From positions 248,001 through 312,000 of the forward strand of contig JODP01000006.1 in the NCBI GenBank assembly GCA_000719025.1: a stretch of 64,000 nt of DNA, written 5' to 3'. Numbering within the stretch: position 1 is the first letter of the stretch; each line of letters opens with the position of its first letter. The position numbers were made by a program, and so were the translations under genes. Source of the stretch: Kineosporia aurantiaca JCM 3230. GTDB taxonomy: Bacteria; Actinomycetota; Actinomycetes; Actinomycetales; Kineosporiaceae. Below are positions 16,468-24,861 of the stretch, piece after piece. The notes under the pieces were generated by a model, which searched no databases, was not told where the DNA came from, and worked only from the letters and a program-made list of their open reading frames with translations.

Positions 16468-17138
16468 GCGGGAAGGTCCTGGTGCTGCGGCACCAGGACG
16501 ATGACGGGCCGGCCAACCTGGCGGACTGGATGACCGCGCAGGCGATCACCTTCGAGGTACGCGACGTGAGCGTCGAAGCGTCCGTCGGTCACCATTTCGG
16601 CGCAACCGACTGGCGCGCGGTCGTGGTGCTGGGCAGCAAGGAGGCCGCCTACGACGATTCGGTGCCCTGGCTGGCCTGGGAACTGGAGGAGGTCCGGCGG
16701 CACCTGGCCGCCGGGCGTCCCGTGTTCGGGATCTGTTTCGGGGCACAGCTTCTGGCCCGACTGGAAGGAGGCGAGGTGAAGCGGGCGGGGACCCCGGAAC
16801 GGGGGTGGGTCACCGTCAGCAGCGACGACGAGGTCCTGGCCGGATCGTGGTTCGCCTGGCACGGCGACGAGATCACCGTGCCGGAGCGGGCTTCCGTGCT
16901 GGCCCGCTCGGCGCACTGTGTGCAGGCGTTCCGTATCGGGCGCAGTCTCGGCGTCCAGTTCCACCCGGAGGTCACGGCCGACGTCGTCGGCGAGTGGCTC
17001 ACCGAACACCGACGGCAGAACCAGCTGCACGCCGTCGACGGCACCAGCGAGGCCCTGCTGCGGGAGACCGACTCCCGGATCGGCGCGGCCACGAGCGCGG
17101 CCCACCGGCTGTACGCCGCGTTCTTCACGGGGATCTGA
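16464..17138 (+). CDS. Class I glutamine amidotransferase-like hydrolase
   Basis: 224 residues. GATase1 fold with nucleophile Cys in GICFGAQLLARLEGG and the His-Glu of FHPEV, completing the Cys-His-Glu triad. It resembles stand-alone GMP-synthase-like amidotransferases of catabolic clusters. Starts with GTGA overlapping the nitrilase stop by 4 nt. By analogy with PuuD, it could remove the gamma-glutamyl group after oxidation of a gamma-glutamylated amine; this is inference, because PuuD belongs to the related C26 branch. The C-terminal ~35 residues after EWLTEHRRQ are helical and specific to this subgroup. Confidence 0.87.
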   Translation: MSGKVLVLRHQDDDGPANLADWMTAQAITFEVRDVSVEASVGHHFGATDWRAVVVLGSKEAAYDDSVPWLAWELEEVRRHLAAGRPVFGICFGAQLLARLEGGEVKRAGTPERGWVTVSSDDEVLAGSWFAWHGDEITVPERASVLARSAHCVQAFRIGRSLGVQFHPEVTADVVGEWLTEHRRQNQLHAVDGTSEALLRETDSRIGAATSAAHRLYAAFFTGI

Positions 17139-17169
17139 CACCTCTGCTTCATCCTTCGAAGGGACAGCC

Positions 17170-18687
17170 ATGTCTACCACCGAACGTCTCACCCCCGAGA
17201 CGGATACTCCCGCCAACGGTCTCGCCCCCCGCTCGATGGGGCTCTGGGGCGTCATCTTCACCATTCTCGCCGGTGCCGCCCCGCTCTACGCCATGCTGTT
17301 CAACGTCCCGGTCACGGTGATGGGTTCCGGCTACGCGGCCCCGGTCGCGTTCGTCATCGCCACGATCGCCCTGCTGGTCTTCTCGGTCGGCTACATCCGG
17401 ATGTCGCGCCGGGTGCACAGCGCCGGTGGTTTCTACACCTTCGTCAGCGCGGGCCTGGGTCGGATCCCCGGTCTGGGCACGGCGTACGTGGTCAGCGGCT
17501 GCTACGCGGTGTTCTGCGCGGCGATCATCGGCCCGACCGCGTACTTCACCCACGGCACCCTCGAGCACTGGTTCAGCATCGACATCCCCGCCCCGGTACT
17601 GCTGTTCGTCATCCTGGCCGCCTCGGCCGCGCTGTCCTGGTTCCGGATCGGGCTCACCGCCAAGGTGCTCTCCACCCTGATGGTGCTGGAACTGCTCGGT
17701 CTGCTCGGGTTCGTCATCGCGGTGACCGTGCAGGGCGGCGCCCACGGCCTCACCCTCAAGCCCCTGGACCCGGGCAGCTTCTTCAGCAACTCCCAGGCCA
17801 CCTCGGTGTTCGGCGCGGCGGCCGCGGGCATCGCCCTGTTCGGGGCCTTCTGGTCCTGGGTCGGCTTCGAGATGGCGCCGAACTACGCTGAGGAGAGCCG
17901 CGATCCGGCCCGCAACGGCAAGCGGGCCATGTACACCACGGTGATCGGACTCGGCGTGATCTACACCATCACCTCGCTGGTGTTCGTCAACGGCTGGGGT
18001 GTGGACGCGGTCTCGGCGGCGGTGAAGGCCCAGTTCGAGGGCCAGTACGACTCGGCCTTCTACCCGCTGACCGACAAGTTCGGCGGCCAGGCGATGACCG
18101 AGTACTTCCGGGCCCTCACCATGACCAGCGGATTCGCCGCCCAGCTGGCCTTCTTCAACACCGCCTCGCGCTACCTGTTCAGCCTCAGCCGGGACGGCCT
18201 GCTGCCCTCCTGGCTGTCCACCACCCACAAGGTGCACCGCAGCCCGCACCGGGCCAGCATGATCATCGCCGTTGCGGTCGCCCTCTACCTGGCCGGCTTC
18301 GTGCTCGCCGACTCCTCCAACGAGGCCACCCTGACCAAGCTCGGCACCTGGAGCCCGCTGCTGGGGGTGCTCGGCCTGCTCGCCGTACAGGCCCTGGTCT
18401 CGGTCGCGGTGATCCGCTACTTCCTCACCACGGCCCGGGACGGGTTCTCGGTGTGGGGCACGCTGATCGCCCCGGTCCTGGGCACCATCGCCATGATCGG
18501 CGCGATTGTGCTGATGCTGACCAACATGGACGCGCTCTCCGGGGCGGGCGACGCGCTCTTCATCGAGGCCATCCCGTGGGTGATCGTCGTCCTGTTCCTG
18601 GCCGGCTGCGCCGCTGCCCTGGCCTTCCGGTCGCGGTCCCCACAGCGCTACGCCCAGATCGGCGCCTTCACCCCCTACCAGGACTGA
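17170..18687 (+). CDS. APC-family amino acid/amine permease
   Basis: 505 residues, about 12 membrane helices beginning SMGLWGVIFTILAGAAPLYAML. The APC family features are present: helix 1 glycine-rich turn, GFYTFVSAGLGRIPGLGTAYV, FWSWVGFEMAPNYAEESRDPARN (conserved E/ES motif of helix 6 loop) and SRYLFSLSRDGLLPSWLSTTH in helix 8. ATG at 17170 is preceded by AAGGGA. It lies 31 nt after the amidotransferase and is the last gene of the operon, presumably importing the amine or amide that the preceding enzymes degrade. A long palindromic repeat follows. Confidence 0.92.
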   Translation: MSTTERLTPETDTPANGLAPRSMGLWGVIFTILAGAAPLYAMLFNVPVTVMGSGYAAPVAFVIATIALLVFSVGYIRMSRRVHSAGGFYTFVSAGLGRIPGLGTAYVVSGCYAVFCAAIIGPTAYFTHGTLEHWFSIDIPAPVLLFVILAASAALSWFRIGLTAKVLSTLMVLELLGLLGFVIAVTVQGGAHGLTLKPLDPGSFFSNSQATSVFGAAAAGIALFGAFWSWVGFEMAPNYAEESRDPARNGKRAMYTTVIGLGVIYTITSLVFVNGWGVDAVSAAVKAQFEGQYDSAFYPLTDKFGGQAMTEYFRALTMTSGFAAQLAFFNTASRYLFSLSRDGLLPSWLSTTHKVHRSPHRASMIIAVAVALYLAGFVLADSSNEATLTKLGTWSPLLGVLGLLAVQALVSVAVIRYFLTTARDGFSVWGTLIAPVLGTIAMIGAIVLMLTNMDALSGAGDALFIEAIPWVIVVLFLAGCAAALAFRSRSPQRYAQIGAFTPYQD

Positions 18688-18696
18688 CCCCCCCAC

Positions 18697-18815
18697 CCCT
18701 CTCGTGATCATGGACTTTCTCCCCCGTGATCATGGAGTTTTCACCGCTCCGGGCCGGGGAGAGGTGAACAAAAAGTCCATGATCACGGGGGAAGTTCTCC
18801 ATGATCACGAGAGGG
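18697..18815. repeat. Four-copy CGTGATCATGGA repeat forming a long imperfect palindrome
   Basis: Two direct copies of CGTGATCATGGA (18703-18714, 18725-18736) face two inverted copies (18776-18787, 18798-18809), so that arms of about 50 bp from CCCTCTCGTG (18697) to TCACC (18745) pair with GGTGAAC (18763) to CACGAGAGGG (18815) with a few mismatches. Lies between the permease and the GntR gene. It could act as a terminator or be a REP-like mobile intergenic repeat; nothing similar was seen elsewhere in the window. Confidence 0.85.
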
Positions 18816-18828
18816 TGAGACCTTAGGG

Positions 18829-18839
18829 TGGTCAGACCA
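18829..18839. promoter_or_regulatory. TGGTCAGACCA palindrome, FadR-type operator
   Basis: A perfect 11-bp palindrome, TGGTC-A-GACCA, 27 bp upstream of the GntR/FadR-family gene. The TGGTCnGACCA core is that described for E. coli FadR and related GntR regulators, so this is probably the autoregulatory operator. Confidence 0.65.
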
Positions 18840-18865
18840 GCAGATGACCGGGAGGGTTGGCGACC

Positions 18866-19594
18866 ATGGTGGGCGGCAAGGAAACAGCGCGTTCGGCGTC
18901 CCGGATGCGCCCGGTCAGCCGCAAGCCGGTGTACGAGCAGGTCAGCGATCGCCTGCGGGAGTTCATCGACGAGAACGGCCTGCAGCCGGGGGACAAGCTG
19001 ATGACCGAGCGGGAACTGGCCGCCCAGCTCGGGGTGGGGCGCTCGACGGTCCGTGAGGCGATCACCGCGTTGCGGGCGCAGGGGCTGGTCGAGGTGCGCC
19101 ACGGTGAGGGCATCTACCTGCTCAAGCCCACCGACGACCTGATCACCACGCTGGCCGAGGAACTGGTCGCCACGCACGTCGACCACCCCTACATCTGGGA
19201 GGCCCGCCAGGCGATCGAGGTGCAGTGCGCCCGCCTGGCCGCCTCCCGCGCCGGGGACGACGACCTGGCCGCGATGGAGGCCGCCCTGGAGCTGATGGCC
19301 GAGGAGATCGAGTCCGGGCAGGCTGCTCTGGAGGGGGACCGCAAGTTCCATCTCGGCGTGGTGCAGGCCTCGCACAACCCGATCCTGATCCAGCTGGTGG
19401 CCGGCATCCGGGAGGCGTTCGACAAGACCTCCGAGACCTCCCTGACCCGGGCCGGCCAGCCCGCCCGATCCCTGGCCGAGCACCGGGCCATCTACGCGGC
19501 GATCGCCGCCGGAGACCCCGCGCTCTCGGCCGAGCGCATGCTGGCGCACCTGGTCGGAACCACGGACGATCTGCTCAAGATCAGCGGTAAGTGA
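18866..19594 (+). CDS. GntR/FadR-family transcriptional regulator
   Basis: 242 residues. N-terminal winged helix: VYEQVSDRLREFIDENGLQPGDKLMTERELAAQLGVGRSTVREAITALRAQGLVEVRHGEGIYL, a textbook GntR motif. The C-terminal FCD domain is helical with metal-binding-type residues in EARQAIEVQCARLAA, DRKFHLGVVQASHNP and SLAEHRAIYAAIAAGD (Asp/His/His pattern). ATG at 18866 is preferred over the in-frame TTG at 18857 because GGGAGGG sits 9 nt upstream of it. A FadR-type palindrome lies in its promoter. Position suggests control of the ligase-nitrilase-permease operon. Confidence 0.92.
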   Translation: MVGGKETARSASRMRPVSRKPVYEQVSDRLREFIDENGLQPGDKLMTERELAAQLGVGRSTVREAITALRAQGLVEVRHGEGIYLLKPTDDLITTLAEELVATHVDHPYIWEARQAIEVQCARLAASRAGDDDLAAMEAALELMAEEIESGQAALEGDRKFHLGVVQASHNPILIQLVAGIREAFDKTSETSLTRAGQPARSLAEHRAIYAAIAAGDPALSAERMLAHLVGTTDDLLKISGK

Positions 19595-19595
19595 C

Positions 19596-19612
19596 CTCAG
19601 CCCTTTGCTGAG
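19596..19612 (+). terminator. Short hairpin after GntR gene
   Basis: CTCAGC and GCTGAG form a 6-bp stem around a 5-nt loop, 1 nt past the stop codon. No T-run; a weak terminator candidate. Confidence 0.35.
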
Positions 19613-19660
19613 CCGAAGGGCGTCTTCGGGTGCACCGGGGCGCGCCCTAGGGTGGTGGTC

Positions 19661-21520
19661 ATGGTCGGACGTCGGCTCAGCGAGAAGGAGCTGGGGGAAC
19701 TCCTGCCGGGCCGGCCGGCGGACGTGGTGCACGCGATCTGGCTGGCGAGCGGCGGAATGCCCGAACCCGCGCTGGAGCTCGCGAATCTCGCAGACTCCGC
19801 CGAGGGAGATCCGGTAGCGGCCCTGGCCCTGAGGGCACCCTCGCGGACCCAGTTCCTGGTGCCGGACGTCCCTCTGCTCCGGCTGCTGGAGACGGCCGCG
19901 GCCCGGACCTTGGCCCCCGAGATCAGGGCGCAGGTGCTGATTCGATGGGCCGGCGAACTGCTGGGCGACCCGTCCGCCGCCGGCCGGCGGCGCGAACTGG
20001 CCGACGAGGCGGTCGCGTTGGCCCGCGCCGTCGGCGATCCGGGCGTGCTGGCCCGGGTGCTGGACGGACGGCTGCACGCGCTGTGGGATCCCGCGGCCGC
20101 CCCCGAACGCCTGGACACCGCGTCCCAGATCATCGAATTGGCCCGCCAGGCAGGGGATGCCGCGGTCGAGCTGCAGGGTTTGTTCTGGCGGTTCATGGCC
20201 CTGGTCGAGCTCGCGGAGCTGGACGCGGCCGAAGCAGCGCTGGTGCTGTACGCCCGCACCGGGGAGCTGGCCGGGGATGCCCAGGCCGCGGTCGTGGCGT
20301 TGTCGAGGCAGGCTGTGCTGGCCATCGCGCGGGGTCGTCTGGACCTCGCGGCCACCCTGACCGGCGAGGTCGCCGCGGCGGGGGAGCGGCTGGGGATGGC
20401 CGATACGCCACGGTTGATCGCCTCGCTGACCGGTCAGCTGGAGATCCTCCGGGGCCACGGCGACGCGCAGATTCCCCAGGTGCAGGCGATCGCCCTCCGG
20501 CTGCCCGGCCACTACTACGAGGCGACCGCCGCGCGGGTGATGGCCGAGGTGGGCCAGGACGCGGAGGCGCTGCTGGAGCTGGACCGGCTGCTGCCCACCG
20601 TGTTGGCCGGAACCGGCCCGCGCTGGCTGGGCGCGGTGGCCGACCTTGCGTTCGTGGCCGCCCGGGGTGGCGATTTTGCCTCCGTGGAGAAGCTTTACGA
20701 CGCGTTGACGCCCTACCGGGGTCGTCTGGTGGTGTGGGGCGGGGTCAACACGATCACCGGGCCGGTGGACGATCGCCTTGGACGCCTGGCCCGTCGTCTC
20801 GGGCGTTCGGAAGAGGCCCTTGCGCACTTTGACCGTGCGGTGGCCCTGGAGGAACGGCTGGGCGCGCTGACCTGGCTGTCCGCCACCCTCGCAGTGCGGG
20901 GCAGGCCTGGGGACCGGGAGCGGTCGCAGTCGCTGGCGGCGCGGATCGGCATCGTCACGGCGGCTACCGATCAATCCGGCCAATGGACGCTGCTACGTGA
21001 GGGAGACGAGTGGTACCTGGAGGCCGGGACCGAGACGGCGCGCCTTCGGCACGTGCGAGGACTGCCCTACCTGAGCAAGCTGGTTTCGGCGCCGGGCCAG
21101 GAGATTGCCGCGCTCGACCTGGTGGCCGACGGGGTAGGGCTACAGGCTACGACGGGGCACGATGTGCTGGATACCGCGGCCCGCAATGCTTATCGCGCGC
21201 GGTTGGCCGGGCTGGAGAAACAACTGGACGAGGCGGACCGCGCCGGTGACGCTACCCAGGCCCAATCCTTGACCGCGGAACGGGACGCTCTGGTGGCTGA
21301 GCTGCGCAGGGCGACCGGGATCGGCGGTCGGCCCCGCCAGCAGACCGCGGAAGCCGAACGCGCCCGGGTCAATGCGACCCGGGCGCTTGGCACCGTACTC
21401 AGCCGTCTGGAAACAGTGGCGCCGTTGACCGCGGCGCACCTGCGGGCGTCCTTACGTACAGGCAGCCACTTTCGCTACCAACCCACGCCCGGTGGCCCGC
21501 CCCGCTGGCGCACCTCCTAG
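19661..21520 (+). CDS. Helical-repeat protein resembling the C-terminal part of large ATPase regulators
   Basis: About 619 residues, almost entirely alpha-helical TPR-like repeats (for example RELADEAVALARAVGDPGVLARVLDGRLHAL; EEALAHFDRAVALEERLGA). The C-terminal ~110 residues (DTAARNAYRARLAGLEKQLDEADRAGD, AEAERARVNATRALGTVLSRL, a final FRYQPTPGGPPRW) form an end module that I associate with very large actinobacterial AAA/STAND regulators. The protein begins just where the P-loop ATPase of such proteins would end, and no Walker motif is present. It may be a truncated derivative or a stand-alone sensor. The ATG at 19661 lacks a clear SD; GTG at 19652 is possible. Its stop overlaps the convergent hydrolase stop. 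Confidence 0.7.
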   Translation: MVGRRLSEKELGELLPGRPADVVHAIWLASGGMPEPALELANLADSAEGDPVAALALRAPSRTQFLVPDVPLLRLLETAAARTLAPEIRAQVLIRWAGELLGDPSAAGRRRELADEAVALARAVGDPGVLARVLDGRLHALWDPAAAPERLDTASQIIELARQAGDAAVELQGLFWRFMALVELAELDAAEAALVLYARTGELAGDAQAAVVALSRQAVLAIARGRLDLAATLTGEVAAAGERLGMADTPRLIASLTGQLEILRGHGDAQIPQVQAIALRLPGHYYEATAARVMAEVGQDAEALLELDRLLPTVLAGTGPRWLGAVADLAFVAARGGDFASVEKLYDALTPYRGRLVVWGGVNTITGPVDDRLGRLARRLGRSEEALAHFDRAVALEERLGALTWLSATLAVRGRPGDRERSQSLAARIGIVTAATDQSGQWTLLREGDEWYLEAGTETARLRHVRGLPYLSKLVSAPGQEIAALDLVADGVGLQATTGHDVLDTAARNAYRARLAGLEKQLDEADRAGDATQAQSLTAERDALVAELRRATGIGGRPRQQTAEAERARVNATRALGTVLSRLETVAPLTAAHLRASLRTGSHFRYQPTPGGPPRWRTS

Positions 21521-22221
21521 GGCAGCAGGCGCGCAACGGTGATGGGGTCGGACAGGTGCGGGAAGTGCGAGCCCGGCACCACGTCCACCTGAACCGGCAG
21601 GATCGAGTTCAGCCACTGCAGGTGCTCCTCCGGCGGCTGGTACGAGCTGATCCACCGGTAGGCGATTCCCCGCTCGGCGATCGTCTCCAGCTCCTGCCGC
21701 CGCTGCCCGTTCACCTCTTCATTGGTGTGACGCAGGATGTCGCTCCAGTACCCCAGCAGCAGATCCTGGCGTGGAGTGGTGGCGGTCTCCACGATCTTTC
21801 GGGCCTCGTCCGGCAGCGAGTCGATGCCCATGTTTCCCAGCATCCGGTTCCACAGCTCACCCCACTGCGGGCTGCGCAGCAGAGGTTCGGCTCCCCGGAG
21901 GATCTCCCCGAACTGACCCAGCACCAGGATCTGGTCGACGTTGACCACGGCTGTCGCGGGGTAGCGGGCGGCGTAGGCGGTGGCAATGATCGCGCCGGCC
22001 GAGTGCCCCACGATCACCGGATCGGTCAGACCCGCATCCGTCACCTGCTGATGGACGGTGGCCAGGACCCCCTCCAGCGGGTAACTGTCCTGCGGAGGGT
22101 TGTCGCCGTGGCCGGGCAGGTCGATAGCCAGCACGCGTCGGTCGGGATCGATGTGGGGTAGGAGCAGGTCCCAGGTGTGGTGGTCGTAGGTCAGGCCGTG
22201 GATCAGCAGGAGGTCAGTCAC
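21517..22221 (-). CDS. Alpha/beta hydrolase
   Basis: 234 residues. Alpha/beta-hydrolase fold with oxyanion-region LLLIHGLTYDHHTWD, strand motif VLAIDLPGHGDNPP, nucleophile elbow GHSAG (catalytic Ser) and C-terminal His in GSHFPHLSDP. Length and the DLPGHG motif match the small esterase/lactonase-like family typified by haloacetate dehalogenases and MenH-like enzymes. Substrate unknown. Not secreted. The stop codons of this gene and the convergent one to the left share CTAG. Confidence 0.87.
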   Translation of the reverse strand: MTDLLLIHGLTYDHHTWDLLLPHIDPDRRVLAIDLPGHGDNPPQDSYPLEGVLATVHQQVTDAGLTDPVIVGHSAGAIIATAYAARYPATAVVNVDQILVLGQFGEILRGAEPLLRSPQWGELWNRMLGNMGIDSLPDEARKIVETATTPRQDLLLGYWSDILRHTNEEVNGQRRQELETIAERGIAYRWISSYQPPEEHLQWLNSILPVQVDVVPGSHFPHLSDPITVARLLP

Positions 22222-22341
22222 AGCCCTGAGGCGTAACCACCGACGGAACGAATTGTTCAGGCTCGATGATCGGCAAATTCACAAATCCATCGGGATTAGC
22301 CGTATTCTTCTCAGGGGAACGCGGCAACCGGGGGAGTGGCG

Positions 22342-23352
22342 GTGTCATCGATGAACGACATAGTGCGGGCCATCGGCGTGCTGGGCGAGCAGATCGAGCG
22401 CACACGGGAGCAGGCGACGGCCACCACGAACCAGGTGGATCAGGCGCGGGCGGTCGTGGAGGACATCGGTGCGATCGGGAGCCTCCGCGCCCTGGCCGGC
22501 CTCCGCGAGCGCGTACACGCCGTGGACATGCTGCTGGCGCAGGCGGCGCTGGGCGTGGGGGAGCTGCGGCGACAAGAAGAATCCCTGCGCTACGGCCGGT
22601 TTCAGCCCCAGGGCAGGCAGATCCCGACGCCGTCCGAACCTTCTCCGGCGTTCCGGCGGGTGGTGGCCGGCCCGTGGCGCCGTGAGCGGCGCTGGCGCTG
22701 GGCGATGCTCGTGCTCCCGTTCACCGTCCCTCTGATCTACCTAGCGAGCCTGAAAATCGATCTGCCGGAGCGGGTTCCCGGCTGGGCCGGACTGGCGCTC
22801 CTGCTGATCGCGCTCGTGCGCCTCTGGGACCAGGAACGGGTACGCCGGTTGCGGGTGGCCTGGCGGATCGGTGGTCGCCCCTCCTGGGATCCGCTCCGCC
22901 CGGTCGATCCGGAAACCTCGGACCTGGTGCGGCGGGCCCTGCTGGGCGTGATCGAGCCGGACGAGGGCGCCTGGTATACGACCGTGGAGGAGCTCTACAG
23001 CCTCGACGAGGAAATCCTTTTCGAGGCCACGGAGTTCGCCCTGGCGCTGTCGGCGATGGTGTTCGTCATGGCCCACGACCAGCAGTGGCCCCTGCGCACC
23101 CAGCTCTGGTCGGAAGCCAACGACGCCGCCCGCGAGCACCCCGAATCCGGCATCAGCACCGCGGCCCTGTACAAGCTGCTCACCAGCCTGGCCGATCGCC
23201 GTTCCACCGCCGAACTTCCCTCTCCGGCAGCACTCCTCATCCCCGCACTGCGACTGACCGCCTGGCTTCTGACGGAAACGCCCTTGCCGCGGCCGATGAC
23301 CTGGCGCGACTACCTCGGTGAGATCGAGCTCAGCCTGAGTACGCGGGCGTAG
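22342..23352 (+). CDS. Membrane-anchored hypothetical protein with N-terminal coiled coil
   Basis: 336 residues from GTG 22342 (GGGGGAG 5 nt upstream; GTG 22336 and ATG 22351 are in frame). N-terminal ~85 residues are a coiled-coil-like helix (IGVLGEQIERTREQATATTNQVDQARAVVEDIG...RLRERVHAVDMLLAQ). Two adjacent membrane segments follow: WAMLVLPFTVPLIYLASL and WAGLALLLIALVRLW. The C-terminal cytoplasmic domain is helical, with FEATEFALALSAMVFVMAHD. I do not recognise a family. Its 3' end overlaps the convergent TetR gene by 23 nt. Confidence 0.7.
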   Translation: MSSMNDIVRAIGVLGEQIERTREQATATTNQVDQARAVVEDIGAIGSLRALAGLRERVHAVDMLLAQAALGVGELRRQEESLRYGRFQPQGRQIPTPSEPSPAFRRVVAGPWRRERRWRWAMLVLPFTVPLIYLASLKIDLPERVPGWAGLALLLIALVRLWDQERVRRLRVAWRIGGRPSWDPLRPVDPETSDLVRRALLGVIEPDEGAWYTTVEELYSLDEEILFEATEFALALSAMVFVMAHDQQWPLRTQLWSEANDAAREHPESGISTAALYKLLTSLADRRSTAELPSPAALLIPALRLTAWLLTETPLPRPMTWRDYLGEIELSLSTRA

Positions 23353-23917
23353 CGCCCAGCTGGGTCAGCAGGTTCTCGGTGCCCTCCCGCAGTGACCGGG
23401 CCGCCACTTCCTGCTCCTCGGTGTACCCGGCGACCATGGCCCCGTCGCGCAGCATCACGAACTGCCGCGCGGCCGGCTCGGCCTCGGCAGGGGCGATCTT
23501 CTCGATGATCTCGGTGACTACGTCCAGGAACCAGGCCCGGTGGTCGCGGACGACCAGGCGGACGGGGTGCTGAGGATCGGGGTACTCGGCGGCGGCGTTG
23601 ATGAAGGGGCAGCCGCGGAATCCGCTGAGGCAGATGCCCTCGCCGATGGCGGCGGCGATGTTGCGCAGCGCGTCGGGCGGGGCGGGTTCGGTGGCCAGCA
23701 TCTGGTGCACGCCGATCCGCAGCCGCTGGTCCTCGGCCCGTAGGTAGGCCACGACCAGGTCGTCCTTGCTGGGGAAGTGCCGGTAGAAGGTGGCCCGGGT
23801 GACGTTGGCCTGGGTGACCAGGCGGTCGATGCCGACCCGGCCGATGCCTTCCGAATAGAACAGGCCGGCGGCGGTGCGCAGCAGACGGTCGCGGGGTTCG
23901 GAGGCGGTGGCGGGCAT
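23330..23917 (-). CDS. TetR-family transcriptional regulator
   Basis: 195 residues. N-terminal HTH: RDRLLRTAAGLFYSEGIGRVGIDRLVTQANVTRATFYRHFPSKDDLVVAYL, the standard TetR pattern. The ligand domain contains GFRGCPFINAAAEYPDPQHPVR, a Cys-bearing motif common in the TetR subfamily that controls alpha/beta hydrolases and oxidoreductases. It diverges from a secreted hydrolase gene with 101 bp between starts, and two GACCGATC boxes lie in that interval. Confidence 0.92.
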   Translation of the reverse strand: MPATASEPRDRLLRTAAGLFYSEGIGRVGIDRLVTQANVTRATFYRHFPSKDDLVVAYLRAEDQRLRIGVHQMLATEPAPPDALRNIAAAIGEGICLSGFRGCPFINAAAEYPDPQHPVRLVVRDHRAWFLDVVTEIIEKIAPAEAEPAARQFVMLRDGAMVAGYTEEQEVAARSLREGTENLLTQLGATPAYSG

Positions 23918-23930
23918 GGCGTCAGTGTAG

Positions 23931-23999
23931 AAAGACCGATCGTTCTTGACAAGGCGGTCACCGGCGGGCCACGCTGCATCACGAAAGAGAACGACCGAT
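23931..23999. promoter_or_regulatory. Divergent promoter with two GACCGATC boxes, candidate TetR operators
   Basis: AAGACCGATCGTTCTT (23931-23946) is an imperfect palindrome centred between the two genes, overlapping a plus-strand TTGACA (23945-23950) that could be a -35. A second GACCGATC is at 23992-23999, 20 bp before the hydrolase start. The repeated octamer suggests binding of the adjacent TetR protein. Confidence 0.55.
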
Positions 24000-24018
24000 C
24001 TATCTACCCGGAGTTGTC

Positions 24019-24852
24019 ATGCGCAAGCTCACCTCCCTCACGGTCCTCGGCTTCACAGCGGCCTTGGCCACCGGAACCGTCCTGGCCCTGCCGGCTTCCG
24101 CCTCGACCTCGCCCGCACCGTCGGCGAAGGCCACGGTCTCGAGCGTCAGCGAGTCGGCCCAGAAGCCGACGATCGTGCTCGTGCACGGCGCCTGGGCCGA
24201 CTCCGGGAGCTGGGCCGACGTGATCGTGAAGCTGCGTAAGGACGGGTACCCGGTCCGCGCCGCGTCCGACCCGCTGCGGGGAATCGCCAACGACGCCGCG
24301 TCGGTGCGCAGCCTGGTGGACAGCATTCCGGGGCCGGTCGTCCTGGTCGGGCACTCCTACGGCGGTGCGGTGATCAACGCCGCCGCGGACGGCGACCCCA
24401 AGGTGAAGTCGCTGGTCTACCTGGCCGCCTTCGTCCCCGAGAAGGGCGAGACCATCGGTGAGCTGGCCGCTCGCAAGGTCGCCAACCCGACGCCGGCGCT
24501 GCCGCTGGTCACCGTGCCGACCGGGGCCAACAGCGCCGACATCTACCTCGACCCGGCCAAGTTCCGGGCCGCCTTCGCCGCCGACGTGCCCAAGGCGAAG
24601 GCCGCCGTCCTGGCCGCCACCCAGCGCCCGGCCGCGGCCTCGGCGCTGGGGGAGAAGGCCACCGCGCCCGCCCGGGCGAGCGTGCCGGCCTGGTATCTGG
24701 TCACCACGAAGGACCAGGCCATCGCCCCGGAGACGCAGCGCTTCATGGCTCAGCGGGCGCACGCCAAGATCAGCGACATCAAGTCCTCGCACGCGGTGAT
24801 GGTCAGCCACCCGTTGAAGGTCGCCAAGCTGATCGAGACCGCTGCTCGCTGA
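24019..24852 (+). CDS. Secreted alpha/beta hydrolase
   Basis: 277 residues. Signal peptide MRKLTSLTVLGFTAALATGTVLALPASAST with an AxA-type cleavage site, then a Ser/Ala linker. The hydrolase domain shows TIVLVHGAWADSGSWADVI, GPVVLVGHSYGGAVINAAA (catalytic Ser in GHSYGG), LVYLAAFVPEKGETI and a late DQAIAPETQRFMAQRAHAK with catalytic-His region SSHAVMVSHP. This pattern is that of the widespread actinobacterial alpha/beta hydrolases induced by a divergent TetR. Function unknown; possibly detoxification of an ester. Confidence 0.88.
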   Translation: MRKLTSLTVLGFTAALATGTVLALPASASTSPAPSAKATVSSVSESAQKPTIVLVHGAWADSGSWADVIVKLRKDGYPVRAASDPLRGIANDAASVRSLVDSIPGPVVLVGHSYGGAVINAAADGDPKVKSLVYLAAFVPEKGETIGELAARKVANPTPALPLVTVPTGANSADIYLDPAKFRAAFAADVPKAKAAVLAATQRPAAASALGEKATAPARASVPAWYLVTTKDQAIAPETQRFMAQRAHAKISDIKSSHAVMVSHPLKVAKLIETAAR

Positions 24853-24861
24853 TTTCCGGCG

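Noticed and set aside
18668..20983. Long minus-strand open frame of 771 codons opposite the GntR and helical-repeat genes
   Set aside because: Low-complexity Gly/Arg/Gln/His sequence typical of antisense frames of GC-rich genes; the plus-strand genes have recognisable domains.
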